Below, one piece after another: positions 10,269 to 18,174 of a stretch of DNA of 64,000 nucleotides. How positions within the stretch are numbered: position 1 is the stretch's first letter; the number at the start of each line of letters is the position of its first letter. Below the pieces are notes generated by a model that saw only the letters and a program-made list of their open reading frames with translations, had not been told where the DNA came from and did no database searches. The translations under genes and the position numbers were made by a program. The stretch is from CALSMU01 sp965230225 (GTDB taxonomy: Bacteria > Bacteroidota > Bacteroidia > Flavobacteriales_D > Parvicellaceae), in NCBI GenBank assembly GCA_965230225.1, contig CBDDKM010000007.1:115782-179781 (forward strand), in the 5' to 3' direction.

Positions 10269-11843
10269 ATGAAGACATTATTTACAGCTCTCATCGTTGT
10301 TGCCACAGCAGCAGTGTACGGTCAGGAAGAAGTAGAACTTCCAAAAATCGACAAAAAAGAGCTAAAAGAAGCGAAAGCACTTCTGAGAGTAGGAAATTAC
10401 ATTGATGCGTATGACATTTATTGGGAGTTATACGAAAGCTATACTGAACATGCTGACATTAATTTTGGTGTTGGAGTTTGTAAATTAAAAAGAAGAGGCG
10501 AAGAAAAAGAAGCTCTCCCCTATTTAATCAAGGCATGCAATAATGAAAAGAACAAAGAGGCACTGTTCTATCTTGGTAGAGCTTACCACCTGAACCACAA
10601 ACTTTCTTTGGCTATTAGCATGTACGAAGAATACAAGTTTTATGGCAAGGGAGCCATTCCTAAATCGGAAGTAGAAAATAGCATTATCACTTCCATCAAA
10701 GCTAAAGAACTTATTGCCAACCCTAGAAACGTGGAAATTGTAAACCTTGGAGAAACCATTAATACGGAAAACCAGGAAATTGTACCAGTAGTATTGTCTA
10801 ACAACAGAGGAATCATGTTTACTTCCAGAAGAAAGGGAGGGTTTAATAATCAAAAGGATCATCAGGGTAATTACTATCAGGATATTTACTACGCAGCATA
10901 CGATAATAACACCTGGCAAACGCCGGTGAATGTTAATGAACTTAATTCTGAGCTTCACGATGCCAGCGTAAGTGTTTCGAGCAACGGGTCCACTTTTATT
11001 TTCTTTAGAACCAACGAAAACATTACTGGTGGAGACTTATACTACACCATTAACAAAGATGGTAAATGGCAAGAAGCGGTTAAATTTGGAGAAAACATCA
11101 ACTCTCAATATCAAGAGCCAAGTGCCTGCTTATCTCCAGATGAAAACACACTATATTTCTCTTCTAACCGACCAGGAGGATATGGAGGATTTGACCTGTA
11201 TAAGGTTCAGAAACTACCTACAGGAAAATGGGGATACCCAATGAATCTTGGACCAAATATTAACTCGGAAGAAGACGAGGACGCACCATTCATGCACGCC
11301 GATGGAAAAACACTTTACTTTTCATCTACCGGACACCAGGGAATGGGAGGATTTGACATCTTCAAAACAGTATTGCAAGACAACAACATCTGGAGTACTC
11401 CTGAGAATTTGGGGTACCCTATCAATACTGTTGTTCACGATCTGTATTTCACCTTGAGCGAGGATGGTAAAAATGCCTACTACTCTTCCGACAGACAAGG
11501 AGGGCTTGGGAAAGACGACATTTACCAGATTAAAATGTTAGATGTAGAAAACTACCAAAATGTAGTTAATTGTGTGATTACAGATGCTGAAACCAAAGAA
11601 CCGATTAAAGCCAAAGTGACTTTAATTGATCAAAAAACACATAAAATAAACGGAGTGTACCGTTCTAATGCTTCCAACGGAAAATTCATTTTAGTGATCT
11701 TACCTGAAGTAAACTACCAGATGATTGTTGAGGCCAAAGGATATGAATCTAAAATCATTTATAAGAATTACATCGAAGACGAACTCTCTACCGTAGATCA
11801 ATTTACATTAAAACCCATATCTGATACTGCAAATGATCAGTAG
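10269..11843 (+). CDS. TPR / PD40-propeller periplasmic protein (PorE-like, without OmpA domain)
   Basis: A signal peptide (MKTLFTALIVVATAAVYGQ) is followed by TPR-like helices at about residues 30-145, then PD40 propeller repeats at about 170-430 (LYFSSNRPGGYGGFDLYKV, LYFSSTGHQGMGGFDIFKT, AYYSSDRQGGLGKDDIYQI) and a carboxypeptidase-regulatory-like domain at about 435-515 (ITDAETKEPIKAKVTLID). The order TPR-PD40-regulatory is that of PorE-type proteins of the type IX secretion system, but the peptidoglycan-binding OmpA domain expected at the C-terminus is absent. The start lies 10 bases after the adhesin gene, so the two are probably co-transcribed. Confidence 0.85.
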   Translation: MKTLFTALIVVATAAVYGQEEVELPKIDKKELKEAKALLRVGNYIDAYDIYWELYESYTEHADINFGVGVCKLKRRGEEKEALPYLIKACNNEKNKEALFYLGRAYHLNHKLSLAISMYEEYKFYGKGAIPKSEVENSIITSIKAKELIANPRNVEIVNLGETINTENQEIVPVVLSNNRGIMFTSRRKGGFNNQKDHQGNYYQDIYYAAYDNNTWQTPVNVNELNSELHDASVSVSSNGSTFIFFRTNENITGGDLYYTINKDGKWQEAVKFGENINSQYQEPSACLSPDENTLYFSSNRPGGYGGFDLYKVQKLPTGKWGYPMNLGPNINSEEDEDAPFMHADGKTLYFSSTGHQGMGGFDIFKTVLQDNNIWSTPENLGYPINTVVHDLYFTLSEDGKNAYYSSDRQGGLGKDDIYQIKMLDVENYQNVVNCVITDAETKEPIKAKVTLIDQKTHKINGVYRSNASNGKFILVILPEVNYQMIVEAKGYESKIIYKNYIEDELSTVDQFTLKPISDTANDQ

Positions 11844-11855
11844 TATCCCTACTCC

Positions 11856-12854
11856 ATGAAGAAAATATTTCTATTCATATTCTCCCTAATTACCATTGGT
11901 AACTGTTTGGCTCAGGATCCGCAGTTCTCTCAATTCTATGCTGCATCTAATTATTTGAATCCGGCATTTGCAGGAGCGGCTTACGAAAACAGAGTTACAC
12001 TGAACTATCGTCACCAATGGCCATCCATTCCTCAGGCATTTGTTTCGTACAATGCTGCCTACGATAAAAACATCAGGGAAATTAATAGTGGTGTAGGCTT
12101 TTTAATGACACACGATAAAGCAGGTACTGGTGGATTACAATTTACCAACCTTGCCCTTCAATTTTCTCATCAATTCAGATTAAAGAGAGATTTATACCTA
12201 CGTCCGGCTATACAATATGCCTTTACCTTAAGAAGCCTTGATTATACCAAGCTAACCTTTGGGGATCAGCTAATCAGAAACAACGCCCCCACTACAATAG
12301 AACCGATTAACACAGATGTTATCAAGTACTTTGACTTCTCTTCGGGAGCCTTGTTATATTCATCTACCAGATGGGTTGGTTTTTCTGCCCATCACATCAA
12401 CCGACCTAATGAGTCCTTAACAGGAAATGAAGCAGGTATACCAGTTAAATTCTCTGTTCATGGTGGAGCTAAAATTCCTATTCAGATGGGGATGCACAAA
12501 GTAGAAGATGCCATTACAGCTGCATTTAACTACAAAGCTCAAAGCAAATTTGACCAATTTGATGTTGGGTTTTACTTTGGTAGAGATGCGGTAATTCTTG
12601 GTTTATGGTATAGGGGTATCCCCGGGTTTAAAGCTTACGAACCAGGCTACCAAAACAACGATGCAGTAATCATCTTAGTAGGAACTGAGGTAGACAATCT
12701 TAAAATTGGATACTCTTACGACATTACCATTTCCAGATTAATGTCTAATACTGCTGGTTCTCACGAAATTTCTCTTACCTACCAATGGGCCAAGAATAAT
12801 GAAGAAATTCCGTTGAGCAAACAAAAAAGAGAAGTTCCTTGTCCTAAGTTTTAG
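11856..12854 (+). CDS. PorP/SprF family type IX secretion outer-membrane protein
   Basis: This 332-residue protein has a signal peptide ending in LAQ and the family opening DPQFSQFYAASNYLNPAFAG. Alternating beta-strand patterns and the C-terminal region (LKIGYSYDITISRL, GSHEISLTYQW) fit a barrel of the PorP/SprF family. Known members sit in the outer membrane and help display or anchor partner adhesins that carry type B sorting domains; the PKD protein two genes upstream is the obvious partner. It is 12 bases after the TPR/PD40 gene. Confidence 0.93.
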   Translation: MKKIFLFIFSLITIGNCLAQDPQFSQFYAASNYLNPAFAGAAYENRVTLNYRHQWPSIPQAFVSYNAAYDKNIREINSGVGFLMTHDKAGTGGLQFTNLALQFSHQFRLKRDLYLRPAIQYAFTLRSLDYTKLTFGDQLIRNNAPTTIEPINTDVIKYFDFSSGALLYSSTRWVGFSAHHINRPNESLTGNEAGIPVKFSVHGGAKIPIQMGMHKVEDAITAAFNYKAQSKFDQFDVGFYFGRDAVILGLWYRGIPGFKAYEPGYQNNDAVIILVGTEVDNLKIGYSYDITISRLMSNTAGSHEISLTYQWAKNNEEIPLSKQKREVPCPKF

Positions 12855-12889
12855 AACCAAACCTCTACATTTTTCGTATTTTGGAAACT

Positions 12890-14746
12890 ATGTACTTAAG
12901 GTGGTTAGTTTTCGTATTGATTGTTGCTTCTATAAATGTTTCGGCTCAGGAGTTTAAGAAACATCAGGATTCCATTTACTTTTTTTTCAATAAAATGGAT
13001 GACTCTACGCTCAACACTACAGTAGATATTAAAATTCTGGATACCTATCCTAACTATCCGATTAAATTCAAAAAAGAAATAGAAAAGCCTAGAAAAGAAG
13101 CTTTCTTACTGGAATATTACACCGGAAAGCCATTGAAAAAGGGAATTGAAGGTACAGTATTCATCAACCCAGCAGAAGACTTCCCTAACCAGAATAAAGT
13201 ATACCTACCCTACTCTGCTTTTTATTACCAAAACCCTTCTTCTATCGAGCCCATTGTAAACACCAATTTCTTTTCTAGCGAAGAAGTATCCTCAATCCCT
13301 TTAAAGGAGATATTTAAGCCCTTCTATTTTTCCGAATTTGAAGTAACTAACCTGGAGTACAGGGAATTTATTCACTACACCAGAGATTCGATTGCCAGAC
13401 AAATGCTGGGAGAAGATTTCCCCAAAGAATTTCTCATTCCAACCTACGATGAAAATGGAGATGAAAAGGATCAGGAAGATTGGTTAATTAACTGGGAAAC
13501 TGAATTTAGGTACGCCTATTACACCAAAGAAAAACATCCTTACGAAGTTATACTAGAGGACATGTTCTATCCTCAGAATCAAAGATTTTACCGAAGAAAG
13601 GAATTTGACACCAGAAAACTAAACTATTCTTATATAGAAAATGGAGAGAAGAAAATAGTTAACGTATACCCGGATACTACCGGTTGGACCAGAGACTACC
13701 CTATGCGCAAAGTGGAAATACTGGAAAACCTTTACAACTGGCATCCGGCTCTGGATGATTACCCGGTTGTGGGAATTACATGGGAGCAAGCAAATGCTTA
13801 TTGTCATTGGTATACTAAAAAACTCAATAAAAAACTAGCTGCTGAAGGATACGATATTAAAGTAAAAGTTTCTCTTCCCTCTATCATTCAATGGGAACAG
13901 GTGAAAAATACTTTTGAAACAAAGAATCACTCCCTGTTTTGGGATAACAGAGTGGAAAAAAGCAATCCGTTTAACTGGGAAACTAACCTAAAACTCTCTC
14001 CTGATCATTACTTCCCACATTTGGCAGAGGAGGTTGTACTGGATGAATCTTATTATGAGCTCAGCTACGAGGAGCGTGTAAACCTTCTTTTAAGTAGAAG
14101 ACACTCATTCTTCAATGAAAATACGTTTGATTACACTTACTTTAGAAATGATCAGTCTTTCTTCTGGAACTTATTACCTGTTTATGGTAAAAAGCTAAGG
14201 TCGCCCAACTACAAGTACGAATACTCCAAATGGCAACGCAGAAAAGGAAAGCCGGAAACCGTTAGAGAAATAGAATACAAAGACAGCATTTACCTTGCAA
14301 GACTGGAGCAGTTTAAGAGCATCCATGGGAAAAACTACAAGAAAGAAATCAAGCAATACCACTACGATCCATACATTGGTCAATTCGTCCTATACGAAGA
14401 TCGATTAACATTAAATACTGACCACACGGGGATTAAAAACATGGGAAGCAATGTCTCAGAATGGCTATTGGAAAGCTATGAAAACAACTGGAAGTACCTC
14501 AATTTTAAACGACACGAATTATTGATTAAATCTTCCGGCGCTGATGCAGACATTACAGCTTTAAAGGAAGTATACCTCAACCAATACAACAATGAAGATG
14601 GCCATTTGGTGGTTGGTTCCAATTGGTTGGATGAACGAGTTGGCCTTCAATATGGCAAAAACATGAAGGGAATCAACTCCAAGGTTTTTAGCTCAAAAGC
14701 CTACCCTACCGTTGGGTTCAGGTATGTAATATTAATTGAAGATTAA
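12890..14746 (+). CDS. GldK/PorK-like protein with FGE-sulfatase (SUMF1-type) fold, non-lipoprotein
   Basis: I start at the ATG at 12890, which gives a signal peptide (MYLRWLVFVLIVASINVSAQ); a TTG three codons earlier is also open. The SUMF1-like region runs from about residue 145 to the end: FYFSEFEVTNLEYREFIHYT, a WEQANAYCHWYTKKLN motif near 300, NMGSNVSEWLLESY near 525 and the closing YPTVGFRYVIL. These match GldK/PorK, which forms periplasmic rings with GldN/PorN. The normal GldK is a lipoprotein of about 450 residues; this one has no lipobox Cys, is about 620 residues, and carries a charged insertion near 360-500. No gldL or gldN lies beside it. It overlaps no gene but abuts sixA. Confidence 0.75.
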   Translation: MYLRWLVFVLIVASINVSAQEFKKHQDSIYFFFNKMDDSTLNTTVDIKILDTYPNYPIKFKKEIEKPRKEAFLLEYYTGKPLKKGIEGTVFINPAEDFPNQNKVYLPYSAFYYQNPSSIEPIVNTNFFSSEEVSSIPLKEIFKPFYFSEFEVTNLEYREFIHYTRDSIARQMLGEDFPKEFLIPTYDENGDEKDQEDWLINWETEFRYAYYTKEKHPYEVILEDMFYPQNQRFYRRKEFDTRKLNYSYIENGEKKIVNVYPDTTGWTRDYPMRKVEILENLYNWHPALDDYPVVGITWEQANAYCHWYTKKLNKKLAAEGYDIKVKVSLPSIIQWEQVKNTFETKNHSLFWDNRVEKSNPFNWETNLKLSPDHYFPHLAEEVVLDESYYELSYEERVNLLLSRRHSFFNENTFDYTYFRNDQSFFWNLLPVYGKKLRSPNYKYEYSKWQRRKGKPETVREIEYKDSIYLARLEQFKSIHGKNYKKEIKQYHYDPYIGQFVLYEDRLTLNTDHTGIKNMGSNVSEWLLESYENNWKYLNFKRHELLIKSSGADADITALKEVYLNQYNNEDGHLVVGSNWLDERVGLQYGKNMKGINSKVFSSKAYPTVGFRYVILIED

Positions 14747-15238
14747 ATGAAAAAACTATACATCATTCGACACGGTAAATCGGACTGGCACCAAAACAAA
14801 ACCGATTTCGAACGCCCATTAAATAAAAGAGGGCAACGAGATGCTCCCAACATGGGGAAATACCTCAAAAAACACCACAACACTCCCAATTTAATTGTTT
14901 CCAGCCCTGCTAACAGAGCCATTTCTACTGCACGATTAATAGCTAATGAAGTGGATTACCCTTTAGAAAATATAGTGGAAGCTCCTTCTATTTATGAAGC
15001 TCCATTATCTAACATTCTAGAAATTATTCATCGATTACCCAACGATAAAGATGTAGTTTACCTATTTGGACACAACCCGGGTTTGAGTATGCTTTCCAGC
15101 TATTTAACGGACGAAAATGTAAACATGACCACTTGTAATGTGGTAATTGTTACTCCACAGGTAGACGAATGGAGCAATTTAGTAGCAGGAACTTGCTTAC
15201 TGGATACTCACTTATTACCTAAGGAGTTGGACCTTTAA
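14747..15238 (+). CDS. sixA: SixA-type phosphohistidine phosphatase (histidine phosphatase family)
   Basis: The catalytic RHG motif is at the N-terminus (LYIIRHGKSDW), followed by RPLNKRGQRDAP, the SSPANRAISTARLIA segment and the second histidine in FGHNPGLS near residue 108. Size (163 residues) and motifs match SixA, which dephosphorylates phosphohistidine in phosphorelay domains. The ATG directly follows the TAA of the GldK-like gene with no gap, so translation is probably coupled. Its 3' end overlaps the convergent - strand gene by 20 bases. Confidence 0.88.
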   Translation: MKKLYIIRHGKSDWHQNKTDFERPLNKRGQRDAPNMGKYLKKHHNTPNLIVSSPANRAISTARLIANEVDYPLENIVEAPSIYEAPLSNILEIIHRLPNDKDVVYLFGHNPGLSMLSSYLTDENVNMTTCNVVIVTPQVDEWSNLVAGTCLLDTHLLPKELDL

Positions 15239-16556
15239 GCTTCTCTCTATAAAGGAATTTCTTTTGTAACGATTCAAACGGGCGGTAAATGTAATAGGCA
15301 TAGCCTCCTCTAATTTGAATGTTCTCCACAAAGCGATTATTTAGTTTAAAAGGATTAGTTGTGGCTCCATTGTAATAGTTTACATCTTTTAAGAACATGT
15401 ACCCTCCACTATTGTATAATGCATAAATCTTGTCCGAAACCTCATCTCTAATAAGTGGTTGCTCCCACTTCTCGCCTTTCATGTTAATGTGGTAGGTTAC
15501 CGGAACAACTTCTACCTCATCATTATCCGAATCAAACTTTAACAACTGCTTCTTGTACTGGTCAAATACTAATACCGTATCTCTTACCACAAATAGAGGA
15601 GCATAAACTGGCTTGTACAGTATATCCTGGGTAAATGAAGATGCTCCAATCCAAACCTCTTTGTCTATTCCCGTCTCCTGCTCCTTTCTATAAGCCCAAA
15701 GTTTATCTCTACCGCTTACGTATTTAAATTGTGCACGGTATAGCTCCATCATAAAGTCGTCTTTTACTTCGTATAACTCATGATGAGCAGTATCTCCCCG
15801 CTCAGTCATAAAGAACTTTACAGCCGGATAGAGCTCATTGTAATTGGAATAATAATAGTTATTACCAATGGTGTCTATAACACGCTCATGGAATCCATAA
15901 TAATCCTCCAATGGAACAGGCAGTAGTGAAATCACATCGGAACGAACATTAATCATGTATACTTTTTCTTTACACACTACAAATACGTGGTCAGCATAAT
16001 CCCTGTACAAATATTGAGCATCGCCAGGTACTGTATACCTGGAAAGAATTTCTTGCTTAGCATCTGTCAGCAGGATTTTAGCCCCTTTATTTAGGGTCTT
16101 TTCGTAAGCCAATAGCAAAAGTTTATCGTCTTCAAACAACTCAAAATCTTCCACCGAAAACTCAGGGCTTCCAAACACAGTATCTACCTTTTGAGCTAAG
16201 ATGGCAACTTCTTTAAATTGATGAAATTTAAGGTATACCGGTTTCCAAAATAAGGTATCTCCCACCACTTTTCGCTTTGCCATTCTTGAAGTTAGCACAC
16301 GAGAGGTCGGATCAAAACTAAACCCGTCAAATTTTACCGTGTCTTCTTTCTGAAAAGTAACCTTAAAGCTATATTCTCCGTCTCTGTTGGTTTTAGCCAC
16401 CTGTTTTCCACCGTAGATGACCTTCACGTTAGGAACAGGGTCATGATCCTCATCATCATAAGCCAATACTTTTCCAGCTACCACGAATTTTCTTCCTTCC
16501 TGGGTGTACCCAAAAACAGAAACAGCTAATAGTAAAAGGACAAGTATTTTTCTCAT
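15219..16556 (-). CDS. Secreted regulatory-domain / beta-propeller protein (paralogue 2)
   Basis: A signal peptide (MRKILVLLLLAVSVFGYTQ) precedes a CarboxypepD-regulatory-like domain at about residues 25-115 (VAGKVLAYDDEDHDPVPNV, NRDGEYSFKVTF) and a six-bladed-propeller-like C-terminal region. Length (445), domain order and closing motif (VENIQIRGGYAYYIYRP here, FAKNVQLYGGWVYFLKN in the other) mark it as a paralogue of the protein at 3815-5131. The function is unknown; it is probably periplasmic or surface exposed. Confidence 0.75.
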   Translation of the reverse strand: MRKILVLLLLAVSVFGYTQEGRKFVVAGKVLAYDDEDHDPVPNVKVIYGGKQVAKTNRDGEYSFKVTFQKEDTVKFDGFSFDPTSRVLTSRMAKRKVVGDTLFWKPVYLKFHQFKEVAILAQKVDTVFGSPEFSVEDFELFEDDKLLLLAYEKTLNKGAKILLTDAKQEILSRYTVPGDAQYLYRDYADHVFVVCKEKVYMINVRSDVISLLPVPLEDYYGFHERVIDTIGNNYYYSNYNELYPAVKFFMTERGDTAHHELYEVKDDFMMELYRAQFKYVSGRDKLWAYRKEQETGIDKEVWIGASSFTQDILYKPVYAPLFVVRDTVLVFDQYKKQLLKFDSDNDEVEVVPVTYHINMKGEKWEQPLIRDEVSDKIYALYNSGGYMFLKDVNYYNGATTNPFKLNNRFVENIQIRGGYAYYIYRPFESLQKKFLYREKLKGPTP

Positions 16557-16700
16557 AAGTGAATGTTCGTTTGGTTAAACTTTATGTAAAGATGCACAAA
16601 CAAAATTAATTCCATAAATAAGACTTATCCCGATAGCTATCGGGACACTTCGTTCAAAGACAATAGACCGCTGCGCTTAAAGACTTTGGACTTAATATGG

Positions 16701-16850
16701 TTAGAACACCTCTTTTCCCGGCCCAGACCGGGAAACTCTTCATATTAGTGCTCACTTCATGAGTTTCCCGTTTCCACGGGAAATTGGTGTCCTCTTATAT
16801 GCGCGAAGCGCAAATAGTCTATAGTCTAATGTCTATCGTCTTACAGTCTT
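16701..16850 (-). repeat. Dispersed structured repeat, copy B (inverted relative to copy A)
   Basis: Read on the - strand, heptads AAGACTG, AGACGA, TAGACAT, TAGACTA, TAGACTA (16815-16850, with a one- to two-base phase slip) precede GCGCTTCGCGC (16801-16811), a perfect stem TTTCCCGT/ACGGGAAA with loop GGAA (16764-16783), GAAGTGAGCACTAAT, a further perfect 8-bp stem TTTCCCGG/CCGGGAAA (16714-16735) and AAGAGGTGTTCTAA. The order and most bases match 3214-3377. Confidence 0.75.
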
Positions 16851-16876
16851 TCTTCTTAAAATCTAACAGTCCAGAC

Positions 16877-16910
16877 AAAAAAACCGCCTCCCTAAAAAGG
16901 AAAGCGGTTT
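16877..16910 (-). terminator. Rho-independent terminator of ilvE
   Basis: On the - strand the stem AAACCGC/GCGGTTT closes a loop with further pairing and is followed by a run of T. It lies about 20 bases beyond the ilvE stop. Confidence 0.8.
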
Positions 16911-16931
16911 CTGTAATTCGTTTATATTCAA

Positions 16932-17999
16932 TTAAACTCTTACGATCCAGTTGAATTTATCTTCTTCGTGACCGTGTTTGTATGAGTTTAAATAGCTTCT
17001 TACTTTGTTAGAGAATTCAGCTTTTTCAGGATCTGGAAGTGGGTAATCCACACCATCGTGGTGGATTAGTTTGATTTGAGCAATGGTTGCAGCAGTACCT
17101 GCTCCAAATGCTTCTTTCAATGTTCCATTTTTAATAGCGTCCATCACTTCTTCTACAGATACTGTTCTTTCTTCTACTGTATATCCCCAATCTTTAGCGA
17201 TATCCACTACACTTCTTCTGGTAATACCAGCTAAAATGGTATCGCTAGATTTAGGTGTAATGATTTTATCTCCGATGTGAAACATTACGTTCATAGTACC
17301 AGCCTCTTCGATGTATTTGTGCTCTTTAGCATCCGTCCAGATCAATTGTCTGTATCCTTTATCCTGAGCTAACTTAGCTGGGTACAACGACCCCGCATAG
17401 TTTCCACCAGCTTTAGCATATCCGGTTCCACCTTCTACTGCTCTGGAATATTCTGTTTCAATTTTTACAGCAACCGATTCAGTATAGTAAGCTCCAACAG
17501 GACAAGTGAAAATGATAAACTTGTAACTATCAGATGGCTTAATTCCAACAAACGGATCCATAGCAATCATGAAAGGTCTGATATACAGCGAGCACTCTGG
17601 ATTAGCAGGTACCCAGTCTCTATCAATGTCTAACAGTGTTTTTAACGCTTCCATGAAAAGATCTACCGGCACTTCCGGCATACACATTCTCTCTCCGGAA
17701 ACATTAAATCTCCTGGCATTCTCTTCCGGTCTGAATAAAAGCACCTCACCATCATCTGTTTTATAAGCTTTCATTCCTTCAAAGAAGGTTTGCCCATAAT
17801 GCAATACTGAAGTTGCAGGAGATAATTTTAAATCATCAAAGGGTTTAATTACAGGATTCTTCCATTGACCATCTTCATAGTCCATTACAAACATGTGATC
17901 AGAAAATACTCTACCGAATGGTAAATTATCCCAATCCACTTGATTTGCTGTACCTTGAGCCTTCTTTTGAATCTCAATTTTCATAATATCTGCTTCCAT
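16932..17999 (-). CDS. ilvE: Branched-chain amino acid aminotransferase
   Basis: The 355-residue fold type IV aminotransferase is of the longer BCAT class. HYGQTFFEGMKAYKTDDG, the PLP-lysine segment YAKAGGNYAGSLYPAK, EEAGTMNVMF and the late FGAGTAATIAQI are all visible. It transfers amino groups between 2-oxoglutarate and leucine, isoleucine or valine. The first ATG gives MEADIMKIEIQ; the second ATG five codons on is equally possible. A leucine dehydrogenase gene elsewhere in the window (44443-45537) acts on the same amino acids. Confidence 0.95.
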   Translation of the reverse strand: MEADIMKIEIQKKAQGTANQVDWDNLPFGRVFSDHMFVMDYEDGQWKNPVIKPFDDLKLSPATSVLHYGQTFFEGMKAYKTDDGEVLLFRPEENARRFNVSGERMCMPEVPVDLFMEALKTLLDIDRDWVPANPECSLYIRPFMIAMDPFVGIKPSDSYKFIIFTCPVGAYYTESVAVKIETEYSRAVEGGTGYAKAGGNYAGSLYPAKLAQDKGYRQLIWTDAKEHKYIEEAGTMNVMFHIGDKIITPKSSDTILAGITRRSVVDIAKDWGYTVEERTVSVEEVMDAIKNGTLKEAFGAGTAATIAQIKLIHHDGVDYPLPDPEKAEFSNKVRSYLNSYKHGHEEDKFNWIVRV

Positions 18000-18174
18000 A
18001 TCCCTCTGAGTTTATTGTTGCGCGAAAGTAGTAATAATTCACCACATTTCAAAGTATATAAAAGGACGAATCAGCTACTAAAATATTTTAACCCAGCTGT
18101 TAAAAATTGTTACAATTTATTCATCTTTAACCAGCCCGTTTTTCATCAAAAATAGTAGTAATTTTACCGCTTTA

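Larger units (their letters stand above)
16557..16931. other. 375-base gap: repeat copy B, palindromes and ilvE terminator
   Basis: No gene is seen here. From left to right the gap holds the probable promoter of the - strand propeller gene (TAATTTTG on the - strand at 16601-16608), an 18-base perfect palindrome TCCCGATAGCTATCGGGA at 16627-16644, the inverted copy of the structured repeat at 16701-16850 and the ilvE terminator at 16877-16910. Confidence 0.7.

Noticed and set aside
16761..16785. parS-like sequence (GTTTCCACGGGAAA)
   Set aside because: It shares only part of TGTTTCACGTGAAACA and is explained by the conserved stem of the dispersed repeat. A half-match near 49631 is also too weak.
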